The translations under genes were made by a program, and so were the position numbers. Below are positions 1 through 8,042 of a stretch of DNA of 11,706 nt, one piece after another (position 1 is the first letter of the stretch; each line of letters starts with the position of its first letter). Source of the stretch: Flavobacteriaceae bacterium (GTDB lineage: Bacteria; Bacteroidota; Bacteroidia; Flavobacteriales; Flavobacteriaceae); NCBI GenBank assembly GCA_002702405.1, contig NZZH01000031.1:7694-19399 (forward strand), written 5' to 3'. The notes beneath the pieces are model-generated. The model was not told where the DNA came from. It worked only from the letters and a program-made list of their open reading frames with translations, and did no database searches.

Positions 1-432
1 ACATTTTGGGTAATTATAGGAGCTTTGATTTTAATTTTAACTGGCGTTGGAAGTTGGAGAATTATAGTCTCAGGTATTTTAGGAGGAGCTTTTATGGGCT
101 TTATTTTTAATCTACTTGGGTTAAATCCTTTAATGGAGTTTTCATGGATAAATCATTTAATTGTTGGAGGTTTTGCTTTTGGAATAGTTTTTATGGCTAC
201 TGATCCTGTTTCAGCTGCTCAAACTAATAAAGGAAAATGGATTTATGGTTTTTTGGTTGGGGTGTTTTGTATTATGATTAGAGTCTTTAACCCTGCCTAT
301 CCTGAAGGAGTTATGTTAGCAATTTTACTTATGAATGTTTTTGCTCCAACAATTGACCATTATGTAATTAATATGAATATTGGAAGAAGAAAAAAAAGAT
401 GGTCTCAAAACAATTTAGTCGAAACAATTTAG
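1..432 (+). CDS. nqrB: NqrB, Na+-translocating NADH:quinone reductase subunit B (C-terminal part)
   Basis: This is the last 143 codons of a gene whose start lies left of the window; the frame is open from base 1 to the TAG at 430-432. NqrB is the large membrane subunit of the Na+-NQR respiratory complex, carrying a covalent FMN and contributing to the sodium path and quinone site. Visible family signatures are ATDPVSA (visible residues 66-72) and NPAYPEG (97-103), set among four or so hydrophobic membrane segments, with a basic tail (GRRKKR) near the end. Family proteins are about 400 residues, so roughly two thirds is missing, including the threonine that takes FMN. A TTG at base 25 is internal, not a start. 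nqrC follows after 3 bases, as in known nqrABCDEF operons. Confidence 0.95.
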   Translation, partial: TFWVIIGALILILTGVGSWRIIVSGILGGAFMGFIFNLLGLNPLMEFSWINHLIVGGFAFGIVFMATDPVSAAQTNKGKWIYGFLVGVFCIMIRVFNPAYPEGVMLAILLMNVFAPTIDHYVINMNIGRRKKRWSQNNLVETI

Positions 433-435
433 GTT

Positions 436-1164
436 ATGAATAGAGATAGCAATTTTTATACTTTTTTATTTACTGGAGTAATGGTTTTTTTAGTTGCAAC
501 TAGTTTAGCTACAACTGCAAGTTTGTTAAAAGATCTTCAGAAGGAAAATGTGCGTAAAGAAAAAATGCAAAACATTTTATCTTCAATTGGAATAAATACT
601 GATCGAGAGAATTCTGAAAAGCTCTATAACAGTTATATTACTAATGCATTATCCTTAAAGTCTGATGGTACAATTGATAAAGAAGTTGATGCATTTAAGA
701 TTAAATTAAATAAAGAATTAAAGAAGACCCCTGATCAACAAAGATTTCCAATTTACATTGCTAATGTAGAAAATAAAAACTATTATATAATTCCTTTGAG
801 AGGTGCTGGTTTATGGGATGCGATATGGGGTTATATTGCATTAAAAGATGATAAAAGCACTATAAAAGGGGCTGTATTTGATCACAAATCTGAAACTGCA
901 GGACTTGGAGCTGAAATTACTCAGGATTGGTTCCAAAACAGATTTGTTGATGAAAAAGTTATGGATATAAATGGAAATTTGGTTGGTATTAATGTATCAA
1001 AAACTAATAATGATCCTAAGGATTTAGATAAGTTAGATCATGAGGTTGATGCTATTTCTGGTGCAACTATAACTGGAGATGGAGTAACAGATATGATAAT
1101 TGAAAGGTTAAAGCATTATTTACCCTTTTTTAATCGTAAGGATGCTTTGGCTTTAAATAATTAA
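436..1164 (+). CDS. nqrC: NqrC, Na+-translocating NADH:quinone reductase subunit C
   Basis: NqrC is the FMN-carrying, mostly periplasmic subunit of Na+-NQR that relays electrons between the NqrD/NqrE iron-sulfur centre and NqrB. The 242-residue protein has one N-terminal membrane anchor (about residues 8-30) followed by a soluble FMN-binding domain. The flavinylation motif SGAT is at residues 208-211 within DAISGATIT, making Thr211 (codon 1066-1068) the predicted phosphoester attachment site for FMN. The stretch SETAGLGAE (152-160) is also typical of the family. Length is close to the usual 250-260. It sits 3 bases after nqrB and 2 bases before nqrD, which implies one transcript. The apbE gene that ends this cluster should encode the enzyme modifying Thr211. 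Confidence 0.97.
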   Translation: MNRDSNFYTFLFTGVMVFLVATSLATTASLLKDLQKENVRKEKMQNILSSIGINTDRENSEKLYNSYITNALSLKSDGTIDKEVDAFKIKLNKELKKTPDQQRFPIYIANVENKNYYIIPLRGAGLWDAIWGYIALKDDKSTIKGAVFDHKSETAGLGAEITQDWFQNRFVDEKVMDINGNLVGINVSKTNNDPKDLDKLDHEVDAISGATITGDGVTDMIIERLKHYLPFFNRKDALALNN

Positions 1165-1166
1165 TT

Positions 1167-1862
1167 ATGAAAAAGAATAAAAATATAAACAAGAAAAATC
1201 CTCTTTTATTTTTCATAAACAAAGATTCAGAACCTTTATTATCTTCTAAAAACAGAAAGCTTTTATCTGACCCTTTGGATGATGATAATCCAATTACAGT
1301 TCAAGTTTTAGGAATTTGTTCTGCATTAGCAATTACAGTACAATTAAAACCTGCAATTGTAATGAGTATTTCAGTTGTTGCTGTTATGGCTGCTAGTAAT
1401 GTTATTATATCTATTTTAAGAAATTTGATACCAAATAGGATAAGGATTATTGTTCAACTTGTTGTTGTAGCTTCAATGGTAATTTTAGTTGATCAAATAT
1501 TGAAAGCGTTTGTTTATGATGTTAGTAAAGAACTCAGTGTTTTTATTGGATTAATAATAACAAATTGTATTATAATGGGAAGATTAGAGGCTTTTGCTCT
1601 CGGAAATAATGTATGGAGATCATTTTTAGACGGAATTGGCAATGCTTTAGGTTATGCATGGATATTAATTGCTGTTGCTTTTTTTAGAGAGTTATTTGGA
1701 TCGGGTAATTTATTAGGCATTCAGGTTATACCTGATTTTATATATGAAATGGGTTATGTAAATAATGGTTTAATGTTGTTATCACCCATGGCATTAATTG
1801 TCGTAGGGATTATTATTTGGATCCAAAGATCTAGAAACAGAAAACTAATTGAAGAAAATTAA
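1167..1862 (+). CDS. nqrD: NqrD, Na+-translocating NADH:quinone reductase subunit D
   Basis: NqrD is an integral membrane subunit that, with its paralogue NqrE, holds an intramembrane [2Fe-2S] cluster. The 231 residues form about six hydrophobic segments. The two expected cysteines are Cys51 (in LGICSALA) and Cys134 (in ITNCIIMGR), 83 residues apart, the same spacing I recall for Cys29 and Cys112 of the Vibrio cholerae protein. The DPLDDDNPITVQVLG block just before Cys51 is typical. The protein is about 20 residues longer than usual because of a lysine/asparagine-rich N-terminus before SEPLLSSKNRKLL. The ATG at 1167, two bases after nqrC stops, is the only in-frame ATG ahead of the conserved region, so the extension looks real. 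Confidence 0.96.
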   Translation: MKKNKNINKKNPLLFFINKDSEPLLSSKNRKLLSDPLDDDNPITVQVLGICSALAITVQLKPAIVMSISVVAVMAASNVIISILRNLIPNRIRIIVQLVVVASMVILVDQILKAFVYDVSKELSVFIGLIITNCIIMGRLEAFALGNNVWRSFLDGIGNALGYAWILIAVAFFRELFGSGNLLGIQVIPDFIYEMGYVNNGLMLLSPMALIVVGIIIWIQRSRNRKLIEEN

Positions 1863-1868
1863 TATCAA

Positions 1869-2489
1869 ATGGAAGCATATTTAAATTTGTTTGTTAAAAG
1901 TATTTTTATAGAAAATATGGTTTTTGCATATTTTCTTGGAATGTGTTCTTATTTGGCAGTATCTAAGACAGTTAAAACTGCTCATGGTTTAGGAATGGCT
2001 GTAATTTTTGTTTTAAGTGTAACAGTTCCAATAAACTTTTTAATTAATAAATATATTTTGGAAGATGGTGCTCTAGGAAACTGGCTAGGTCCAGAATTTG
2101 AAAGTGTTGAACTAGGTTTTTTGACTTTCATTTTATTTATTGCTGTTATTGCTTCAATGGTTCAATTGGTTGAAATGATTGTTGAAAAATTTGCACCAGC
2201 ACTTTATGGCTCATTAGGTATTTTTCTTCCTTTGATTGCTGTCAATTGTGCAATTTTAGGAGGCTCACTTTTTATGCAATTAAAAGATTTTTCAGGTATT
2301 TTAGAATCCGGAGTATATGGATTTGGATCTGGTGTTGGTTGGTATCTAGCGATTGTTGCTATTGCTTCTATTAGAGAAAAAATTGCTTATTCTAATGTTC
2401 CGGCTCCACTTAGAGGACTGGGTATTACTTTTATCATTACAGGTCTTATGGCTCTTGGTTTTATGAGTTTTATGGGAATTAAATTATAA
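1869..2489 (+). CDS. nqrE: NqrE, Na+-translocating NADH:quinone reductase subunit E
   Basis: NqrE is the membrane paralogue of NqrD and supplies the other half of the intramembrane [2Fe-2S] site of Na+-NQR. The 206-residue protein has about six membrane segments. The N-terminal signature [19 protein letters not shown] carries Cys26, and the second cluster cysteine is Cys127 in [11 protein letters not shown]. Other family marks are [17 protein letters not shown] (residues 106-122) and [12 protein letters not shown] near the C-terminus. Length is normal for the family, about 200. It begins 6 bases after nqrD and ends 5 bases before nqrF, inside the same tight operon. Confidence 0.97.
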   Translation: MEAYLNLFVKSIFIENMVFAYFLGMCSYLAVSKTVKTAHGLGMAVIFVLSVTVPINFLINKYILEDGALGNWLGPEFESVELGFLTFILFIAVIASMVQLVEMIVEKFAPALYGSLGIFLPLIAVNCAILGGSLFMQLKDFSGILESGVYGFGSGVGWYLAIVAIASIREKIAYSNVPAPLRGLGITFIITGLMALGFMSFMGIKL

Positions 2490-2494
2490 ATAAT

Positions 2495-3799
2495 ATGGAT
2501 ATAATTTTTATTACGATTATTTCAAGTCTAGTAGTTTTTTTAATTATTACTTTATTATTAGTTGGTGCTTTATTGGGAGTTAAGGCTAAACTTTTGCCTT
2601 CCGGCCCAGTCTCTTTGACAATTAATGGTGAAGAAAAAGTTGAAGTTTCATCTGGGGGGACCTTATTAAGTACTCTTGGAGATAATAAAATTTTCTTGCC
2701 CTCAGCATGCGGAGGTGGAGGTACTTGTATTCAATGTAGGTGTCAAATTATAGAAGGAGGTGGAGAACTTCTACCAACTGAAGAGCCTCACTTTTCCAGA
2801 AAAGAAGTATCAGAAGGATGGAGATTGGGATGTCAAGTTAAGGTTAAAGAGGATATGGTAATAAAAGTTCCTGAGGAAGTTTTTGGTATTAAAAAGTGGG
2901 AAGCAAAAGTTGTAAGAAATTGGAATGTTGCTTCATTTATTAAAGAGTTTGTAGTTCAAATTCCAGAAGAAATGGATTATAAAGCTGGAGGCTATATACA
3001 AATTGAGATTCCGAAATGTGAAATTGATTATAAAAAAATTGATATTTCAGCTCATCCAGATGAGCATCCAAAAGATGCTCAAAAATTTAAGTTGGAATGG
3101 GATAAATTTAATTTATGGAATTTAAATATGAAGAATTCAGAAACAGTTGAAAGAGCTTATTCTATGGCATCTTACCCTGCAGAAGGTAAAGAAATCATGC
3201 TTAATGTCCGAATTGCTACTCCTCCTTGGGATAGAAATAAAAATGATTGGATGACCGTAAATCCTGGAATTGCATCATCTTATATTTTTTCAAAAAAAGC
3301 GGGAGACACTGTAACTATATCTGGACCTTATGGAGAATTTTTTATCAATGAATCTGATTCAGAAATGTTGTATGTTGGAGGTGGTGCTGGAATGGCTCCT
3401 ATGAGGTCTCATTTATATCACTTATTTAGAACATTAAAAACTGGAAGAACTGTAACATTTTGGTATGGGGGTAGATCTAAAAGAGAACTTTTTTATGTTG
3501 ATCATTTCAAAGCTTTAGATAAAGATTTTAAAAATTTCAACTTTTACATTGCTCTTTCTGAGCCACTTGAGGAAGATAATTGGAAAGAAAAAAAATCTCT
3601 TGATGATAAAGAGGGAGATGGCTTTACAGGTTTTGTTCATCAAGTAGTTATTGATCAGTATCTTAATTATCATGAAGAACCTGAAGATATTGAAGTTTAT
3701 TTTTGTGGACCTCCGCTAATGAATCAAGCTGTAGAAAAAATGGCGGATGATTTTGGCATTCCTCCTGAAAATGTAAGATATGATGACTTTGGAGGATAA
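2495..3799 (+). CDS. nqrF: NqrF, Na+-translocating NADH:quinone reductase subunit F (NADH-oxidising)
   Basis: NqrF is the entry subunit: it oxidises NADH on its FAD and passes electrons to a ferredoxin-type [2Fe-2S] cluster. The 434 residues are in the standard order. An N-terminal membrane anchor spans about residues 3-28. A plant-type ferredoxin domain (about 38-128) has cluster ligands Cys72, Cys78, Cys81 and Cys113. An FAD domain carries RAYSMASYP at 220-228. An NAD-binding domain carries GGGAGMAPMRS (295-305) and CGPPLM (404-409). The C-terminus YDDFGG is the conserved end seen in NqrF. All key residues are present, and the length is slightly above the usual 405-410. It is the last structural gene of the nqr operon; apbE starts 48 bases downstream. 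Confidence 0.98.
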   Translation: MDIIFITIISSLVVFLIITLLLVGALLGVKAKLLPSGPVSLTINGEEKVEVSSGGTLLSTLGDNKIFLPSACGGGGTCIQCRCQIIEGGGELLPTEEPHFSRKEVSEGWRLGCQVKVKEDMVIKVPEEVFGIKKWEAKVVRNWNVASFIKEFVVQIPEEMDYKAGGYIQIEIPKCEIDYKKIDISAHPDEHPKDAQKFKLEWDKFNLWNLNMKNSETVERAYSMASYPAEGKEIMLNVRIATPPWDRNKNDWMTVNPGIASSYIFSKKAGDTVTISGPYGEFFINESDSEMLYVGGGAGMAPMRSHLYHLFRTLKTGRTVTFWYGGRSKRELFYVDHFKALDKDFKNFNFYIALSEPLEEDNWKEKKSLDDKEGDGFTGFVHQVVIDQYLNYHEEPEDIEVYFCGPPLMNQAVEKMADDFGIPPENVRYDDFGG

Positions 3800-3847
3800 T
3801 GTGTAAAATCTTTTTTTTTTAAATGATTTTCATATTTTATTTTTAAA

Positions 3848-4849
3848 ATGAGAGTTATCCAAAGAGTTTTATATATAAGTTTAGTTTTATTTCTTTCTTG
3901 CAATAAATCTGCAGATAAAAAAAAGATTATCAGTGGATATTCATTTGGGACATCATTTTCTGTTCAATTTCAAAAAAACAACAATGAGAATGTTGTAAAA
4001 AATAAAATTGATTCTCTTTTTAAAATTATAAATAATTCTTTTTCAACTTATATTTATGATTCAGATATTTCAAAAATTAATCGTGGTGATTCTTTATTAT
4101 TAGTTGATAATCATTTAAAAAAAGTTTTTATTAAATCACATGAAATCTGGAAATTATCTAAAGGTTTTTTTGATCCTACAGTTGGTTCTTTAGTTAATGC
4201 ATATGGTTTTGGTCCAGGAAATAAAATAAATAATATTTCAAAGAAGCAATTAGATAGCCTAATTGAATTAACAGGTTTTTCAAAAGTTTCTTTAACTTCA
4301 AAAGGTACTATAAAAAAAAAGTATTCTAATATATATATAGACTTTAATGCTATTGGAAAAGGATATGCAGTTGATCTTCTTTCAGAGTTATTTTTATCTT
4401 ATGATATAAAAAACTTTTTGATAGAAATTGGAGGTGAAATACTTGCAAAGGGAAAAAACCCCAATACAGGAAAATTTTGGAAAGTTGCTATTGATAATCC
4501 GAGTCATAAAAAAAACAGACAATTTATAAAAACGATGTTTTTAAAAAACAAAGCTCTTGCAACTTCTGGAAATTATAGAAAGTATAGGGTTGATTCATTA
4601 ACTGGTAATAAATATGTTCATACAATTAATCCAAAAAACGGAAAATCATTTCAATCAAAAATTTTGAGTGTTTCAGTATTAGCTAATGATTGTATGACAG
4701 CTGATGCATGGGCTACAGCTTTAATGATTATGCCTATTGAACTTTCAAAAAGGATTATTGAATCGCTTGAAGGTATTGATGCATATTGGATTTTATCAAA
4801 TAAAACAGATTATGATGAAGTTTTTTCTTCTAACTGGCCTGATTCTTAA
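3848..4849 (+). CDS. apbE: ApbE, FAD:protein FMN transferase, predicted lipoprotein
   Basis: ApbE uses FAD to attach FMN through a phosphoester bond to threonine of SGAT-type motifs, such as the one in NqrC of this window. The 333-residue protein starts with a short signal (Arg2, Arg6, hydrophobic 7-17) and LFLSC with Cys18, a plausible lipidation site, so it should sit on the outer face of the inner membrane or in the periplasm. Family blocks in order are FDPTVGSLV (108-116), GKGYAVD (170-176), IGGE (194-197), HTINPKNG (258-265) and the magnesium-binding DCMTADAWATALM (281-293). Phe at position -3 of the lipobox is atypical for proteobacteria, though Bacteroidota lipoboxes are looser. The gap after nqrF is longer than within nqr but shows no convincing terminator, so read-through from nqr is likely. 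Its stop overlaps the stop of the opposite gene. Confidence 0.95.
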   Translation: MRVIQRVLYISLVLFLSCNKSADKKKIISGYSFGTSFSVQFQKNNNENVVKNKIDSLFKIINNSFSTYIYDSDISKINRGDSLLLVDNHLKKVFIKSHEIWKLSKGFFDPTVGSLVNAYGFGPGNKINNISKKQLDSLIELTGFSKVSLTSKGTIKKKYSNIYIDFNAIGKGYAVDLLSELFLSYDIKNFLIEIGGEILAKGKNPNTGKFWKVAIDNPSHKKNRQFIKTMFLKNKALATSGNYRKYRVDSLTGNKYVHTINPKNGKSFQSKILSVSVLANDCMTADAWATALMIMPIELSKRIIESLEGIDAYWILSNKTDYDEVFSSNWPDS

Positions 4850-4855
4850 TTCTTA
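4842..4855. repeat. 7-bp tandem duplication at a convergent gene junction
   Basis: ATTCTTA occurs twice back to back at 4842-4848 and 4849-4855. The first copy holds both the apbE stop (TAA 4847-4849, completed by the next base) and the complement of the methyltransferase stop (TTA 4846-4848). The second copy encodes the last two residues (Lys-Asn) of the methyltransferase. It is short and may be chance in such A+T-rich DNA, but its position exactly at the overlapping stops suggests a small local duplication shaped the ends. Confidence 0.5.
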
Positions 4856-5604
4856 ATTACAAATGGTATTTTTTCGTATTTAGGTAAGCAGTATTTTTTA
4901 ATTTCTTCTTCAGATAATTTTTTTTGTATATCTATTTTTTTTACTTTAAAACCAACAGATTTTAATCTATCATAATAATCTTTTCCATATTTTCTAACAT
5001 GATCATATTGACCAAAAAGTTCAGATTTTTTTTTAGGATCAATAATTGTTTTATCTTCAAACGTTTTCGATAAACTCTCGTCTATTGGAACTTGTAAAAT
5101 TGCAACTCCATTTTTTTTTAGAACTCTATAAATTTCTCTTATTGCTTTAAGATCATCATTTATGTGTTCTAATACATGATTACAAATAATCAAATCAAAT
5201 TCAAATTTTTTAAAAGGGAGATTACATATGTCAGCTTTTATATCTGCTAAAGGTGAATTCAAATCACAAGTTATATAATCCCAGTTTTTGATTGATTTAA
5301 ATTTCTTATAAAAAGGTTGTTCAGGCGCTATATGTAAAATCTTTAATTTATCATTAAAGAAGGTTGTATTTCTTTCAAGGAAAAGCCATAACAATCTGTG
5401 TCTTTCAAGAGATAGTGTTCCCGGGCATAATGCATTTTTTCTAATATTTTCTCCATAACCATAAGGTAAAAAAATCCTGTATTTAGAATTATCTATTGGG
5501 TCTGTAAATTTTGATCCTTTGAAATAGACTTTTAGTAATGGTCTTAATAATATACTAATTCTTATTAGATGTTTTCTAGGAATTAAATTTAGAATAAAAT
5601 TCAT
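4846..5604 (-). CDS. Class I SAM-dependent methyltransferase (Methyltransf_11 type)
   Basis: This 252-residue protein has a Rossmann methyltransferase core. A degraded motif I region is LKILHIAPEQ (87-96). An acidic motif II follows in DYITCDL (109-115). DICNLPF (125-131) precedes FDLIICNHVLEHI (136-148), and GVAILQVP (166-173) forms the later strand. The N-terminal third contains FTDPIDNSKYR, FLPYGYG and LCPGTLSLERHRLLWLFL (59-76). I recall this conserved block from Bacteroidota methyltransferases, where some members have a CxxC zinc-ribbon in place of FTDP and CPGT. The substrate is unknown. It is the last gene of the gpmI-map run: its ATG overlaps the map stop as ATGA (5601-5604), pointing to translational coupling. 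It meets apbE tail to tail with a 4-base overlap. Family assignment is firm, function open. Confidence 0.9.
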   Translation of the reverse strand: MNFILNLIPRKHLIRISILLRPLLKVYFKGSKFTDPIDNSKYRIFLPYGYGENIRKNALCPGTLSLERHRLLWLFLERNTTFFNDKLKILHIAPEQPFYKKFKSIKNWDYITCDLNSPLADIKADICNLPFKKFEFDLIICNHVLEHINDDLKAIREIYRVLKKNGVAILQVPIDESLSKTFEDKTIIDPKKKSELFGQYDHVRKYGKDYYDRLKSVGFKVKKIDIQKKLSEEEIKKYCLPKYEKIPFVIKN

Positions 5605-6419
5605 AATGATGTTATTTCAAACTTTTCTTCTTCATCAGAAGATATACCTAACTCATTATAAATATATTTAAAAGTTGAAAGAAGTTTAGGCTGGCCATCA
5701 ATTATAGCAATATTATGTTCAAAATGTGCACTTGGCATTCCATCTGAGGTTAATATTGTCCATCCATCTTTTAATTGTTTAATTTTATGAGAACCCATAT
5801 TAATCATTGGCTCAATAGCAATTACCATTCCTTCTTGAATTTTTTTTCCTTTTCCTTTTTTGCCATAATTAGGAATCTCTGGGCCTTCATGCAATGTTTT
5901 GCCTAGCCCATGACCAACAAGTTCTCTTACAATTCCATAACCTTCTTTTTCATTATATTTTTGAATTGCGAAACCTATATCACCAATTCTGTTACCAATT
6001 TTAAATTCATATATTCCTTTATATAATGATTCTTTTGAGATTTTTAATAATTTTTTTATTTCAGGTTTTACCTCACCAACCTCAAATGTGTATGCATGAT
6101 CTCCATAAAATCCATTATATAAAACACCACAATCAATAGATAATATATCTCCATTTTTAAGAGGTTCTTTATTAGGAATACCATGAACAACCTGAGAATT
6201 TGGACTAACGCATAATGTGTTTGGAAAATCATATAAACCTAAAAATCCTGGTTTTGCACCATGATCTCTTATAAAATTTTCTGCTAATTGATCTAGTTTT
6301 AGTGAATTTATACCTGGTTTAATTTCACTGGCTAACATTCCTAAAGTTTTAGAAACTATTTGAGCACTTTTTCTAATCAATTCTATTTCATCATAATTTT
6401 TAAGTATAATTTTAGACAT
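5601..6419 (-). CDS. map: Methionine aminopeptidase, type I
   Basis: This cytoplasmic metalloenzyme removes the initiator methionine from nascent proteins whose second residue is small. The 272-residue protein matches the single-domain type I enzymes (about 250-265). The five metal ligands fall where expected: Asp96 (SIDCG), Asp107 (YGDHAY), His170 (VGHGLG), Glu203 (AIEP) and Glu234 (HFEHN). The catalytic His79 is in VVHGIP and His177 in LHEGPEIPNYG. There is no N-terminal zinc-finger extension. It lies 23 bases after gpmI and overlaps the following methyltransferase by 4 bases, so the three genes are probably cotranscribed. The C-terminal tail (about residues 250-272) runs slightly beyond the usual end of the family and is acidic. 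Confidence 0.97.
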   Translation of the reverse strand: MSKIILKNYDEIELIRKSAQIVSKTLGMLASEIKPGINSLKLDQLAENFIRDHGAKPGFLGLYDFPNTLCVSPNSQVVHGIPNKEPLKNGDILSIDCGVLYNGFYGDHAYTFEVGEVKPEIKKLLKISKESLYKGIYEFKIGNRIGDIGFAIQKYNEKEGYGIVRELVGHGLGKTLHEGPEIPNYGKKGKGKKIQEGMVIAIEPMINMGSHKIKQLKDGWTILTSDGMPSAHFEHNIAIIDGQPKLLSTFKYIYNELGISSDEEEKFEITSL

Positions 6420-6442
6420 TTTATTTTGAAAGTAGTTAGAGC

Positions 6443-7963
6443 TTAAATTATTAATGATTTTCGATTCATAGATTTTGGAATTTCAATATTCATTAAATTT
6501 AAAATTGTAGGTGCAATATCACTCAAAATTCCAGATTTAATTTTATTTTTTTTAGAATCAACTAAAATAATTGGTACAGGATTAGTTGTATGGGCTGTAT
6601 TCGGACTACCATCACGATTAATCATTTTTTCACAGTTTCCATGATCTGCAATTATTATTATAAAATAATCTTTTGTAAGTGCTTTTTTTACTATGTTGCC
6701 TAAACAACTGTCAACTGTTTGACATGCTTTTATTGATGCCTTCAAATTTCCGGTATGACCAACCATATCAGGGTTAGCAAAATTTATACAAATAAAATCA
6801 GGAGAATTTTTTTTAATTTCATTTATTGTTTTATTCATCACTTCAAAAGCACTCATTTCAGGCTGAAGATCATAGGTTGATACTTTCGGAGATGGACATA
6901 AGATTCTTTTTTCTCCAATGAAAGGTTCTTCTTTTCCTCCATTGAAAAAATAAGTTACATGTGGATATTTCTCAGTTTCTGCAATTCTAAGTTGAGATTT
7001 ATTTGATTTTGAAAGAGTTTCTCCTAATGTTTCTTCTAGATTCTGCTTATCAAAAAGAACCTTTATATTTTTATATTTTTCATTATAATTAGTGAGAGTT
7101 ACATAATATGTATCAATAGGATTCATATTATAATCGTCTATTTTATTTTGGCTCAGAACCTCAGTAAGCTCTCTAGCTCTATCACTTCTGAAGTTGAAAA
7201 AAATTACGACATCACCTTTTTCAATTTTTCCAATTGGCTCACCATATTTGTTAGATTTAAAATGAGGCTCAATAAATTCATCAGTAATACCTTTTTTATA
7301 ACTTTTTAAAATACTTTCATTTAAATTTTTAGACTTAATGCCTTTTCCATTAATTAAAAGATCATATGATTTTTTTATTCTTTCCCATCTTTTATCTCTA
7401 TCCATTGCGTAAAATCTACCAATTATAGATGCTATAATGGCGCCATATTTTTTAAACTTTTTATTGGAATATTTAATAAAATTGATTCCTGACATTGGGT
7501 CAACATCTCTACCATCAGTAATCGCATGAATAAAAATATTTTTAAGATTATAATCTGAGGATATTTTTAATAATTGTTCAAGATGAGAAATATGAGAATG
7601 GACACCACCATCAGAAAGTAAACCAATATAATGAATTGGTTTATTATTTTTCTTTGCAAAATTTATACTATCTATTAAAGTTTTGTTTTTTTCGAATTCA
7701 TTATTTTGAATTGAAAGATTTATTTTAGCTAAATCTTGATGTACAATTCTTCCAGCACCAATATTCATGTGCCCCACTTCACTATTTCCCATTTGACCTT
7801 TAGGCAGACCAACATGCTCTCCATCAGTCCTAAGAGTATTGGAACTGTAGTTTTTTATAAGTTTATCAATATTTGGAGTTCTTGCTAATTCAACTGCGGA
7901 AACATTGGGATCTTTTCCAATTCCCCATCCATCTAAAATCATTAGTATCCCTTTTTTTGACAT
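6443..7963 (-). CDS. gpmI: 2,3-bisphosphoglycerate-independent phosphoglycerate mutase
   Basis: This enzyme interconverts 3-phosphoglycerate and 2-phosphoglycerate in glycolysis and gluconeogenesis, using two Mn2+ ions and a phosphoserine intermediate. The length of 506 residues is typical. Asp11 (LILDGWG region, read as MILDGWG) and the nucleophile Ser61 (MGNSEVGH) sit at standard positions. Substrate-binding motifs are SDGGVHSH (118-124), TDGRDVDP (149-156) and FRSDRARELT. Remaining metal ligands are Asp399 and His403 (NPDMVGHTG), Asp440 and His441 (ADHGN), and His458 (NTAHTTNPVP). The start at 7963 is supported by the usual KKGILMILDGWG opening. It leads the leftward run with map and the methyltransferase, and is divergent from rsgA across 89 bases. 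Confidence 0.98.
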   Translation of the reverse strand: MSKKGILMILDGWGIGKDPNVSAVELARTPNIDKLIKNYSSNTLRTDGEHVGLPKGQMGNSEVGHMNIGAGRIVHQDLAKINLSIQNNEFEKNKTLIDSINFAKKNNKPIHYIGLLSDGGVHSHISHLEQLLKISSDYNLKNIFIHAITDGRDVDPMSGINFIKYSNKKFKKYGAIIASIIGRFYAMDRDKRWERIKKSYDLLINGKGIKSKNLNESILKSYKKGITDEFIEPHFKSNKYGEPIGKIEKGDVVIFFNFRSDRARELTEVLSQNKIDDYNMNPIDTYYVTLTNYNEKYKNIKVLFDKQNLEETLGETLSKSNKSQLRIAETEKYPHVTYFFNGGKEEPFIGEKRILCPSPKVSTYDLQPEMSAFEVMNKTINEIKKNSPDFICINFANPDMVGHTGNLKASIKACQTVDSCLGNIVKKALTKDYFIIIIADHGNCEKMINRDGSPNTAHTTNPVPIILVDSKKNKIKSGILSDIAPTILNLMNIEIPKSMNRKSLII

Positions 7964-7974
7964 TGTTTTTTTTA

Positions 7975-7982
7975 TAAAGATA
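7975..7982 (-). promoter_or_regulatory. Possible -7 element of a gpmI promoter
   Basis: On the minus strand TATCTTTA matches the Bacteroidota -7 consensus TAnnTTTG at all defined positions except the last G. It ends 11 bases before the gpmI ATG. No TTG or TTTG is found 17-23 bases upstream, so only half of the pattern is present. It is supported mainly by position in a divergent gap that must promote gpmI. Confidence 0.25.
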
Positions 7983-8011
7983 CAAATTCGGAAAATGGTT
8001 AATAATAATGA

Positions 8012-8042
8012 TTTGGTAAAAAAAAATCTAAATCTTACTTTG
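8012..8042 (+). promoter_or_regulatory. Candidate Bacteroidota-type promoter for rsgA-dtd
   Basis: TTTG at 8012-8015 and TTACTTTG at 8035-8042 are separated by 19 bases. The known Bacteroidota sigma-A pattern is TTTG, 17-23 bases, then TAnnTTTG; here only the second base of the -7 box differs. The box ends 10 bases before the CTG proposed as the rsgA start, so the mRNA leader would be only a few bases long. This location fits the long reading of rsgA and does not by itself prove transcription. Confidence 0.45.

Noticed and set aside
3788..3817. Possible promoter for apbE (TTTG at 3788-3791 plus a T-rich -7)
   Set aside because: No TAnnTTTG match occurs at the right spacing; the TTTG is part of the nqrF coding end.
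3805..3830. AAAATC / GATTTT inverted repeat around a run of ten T between nqrF and apbE
   Set aside because: The stem is six weak pairs with a large loop and lacks G+C, so it is not a credible intrinsic terminator. The T-run is in keeping with the base composition, and there is no evidence for phase variation.
6420..6442. CTACTTTC on the minus strand as a promoter for map alone
   Set aside because: It lacks the final G of the -7 box, no -33 partner was established, and the 23-base gap is consistent with cotranscription from gpmI.
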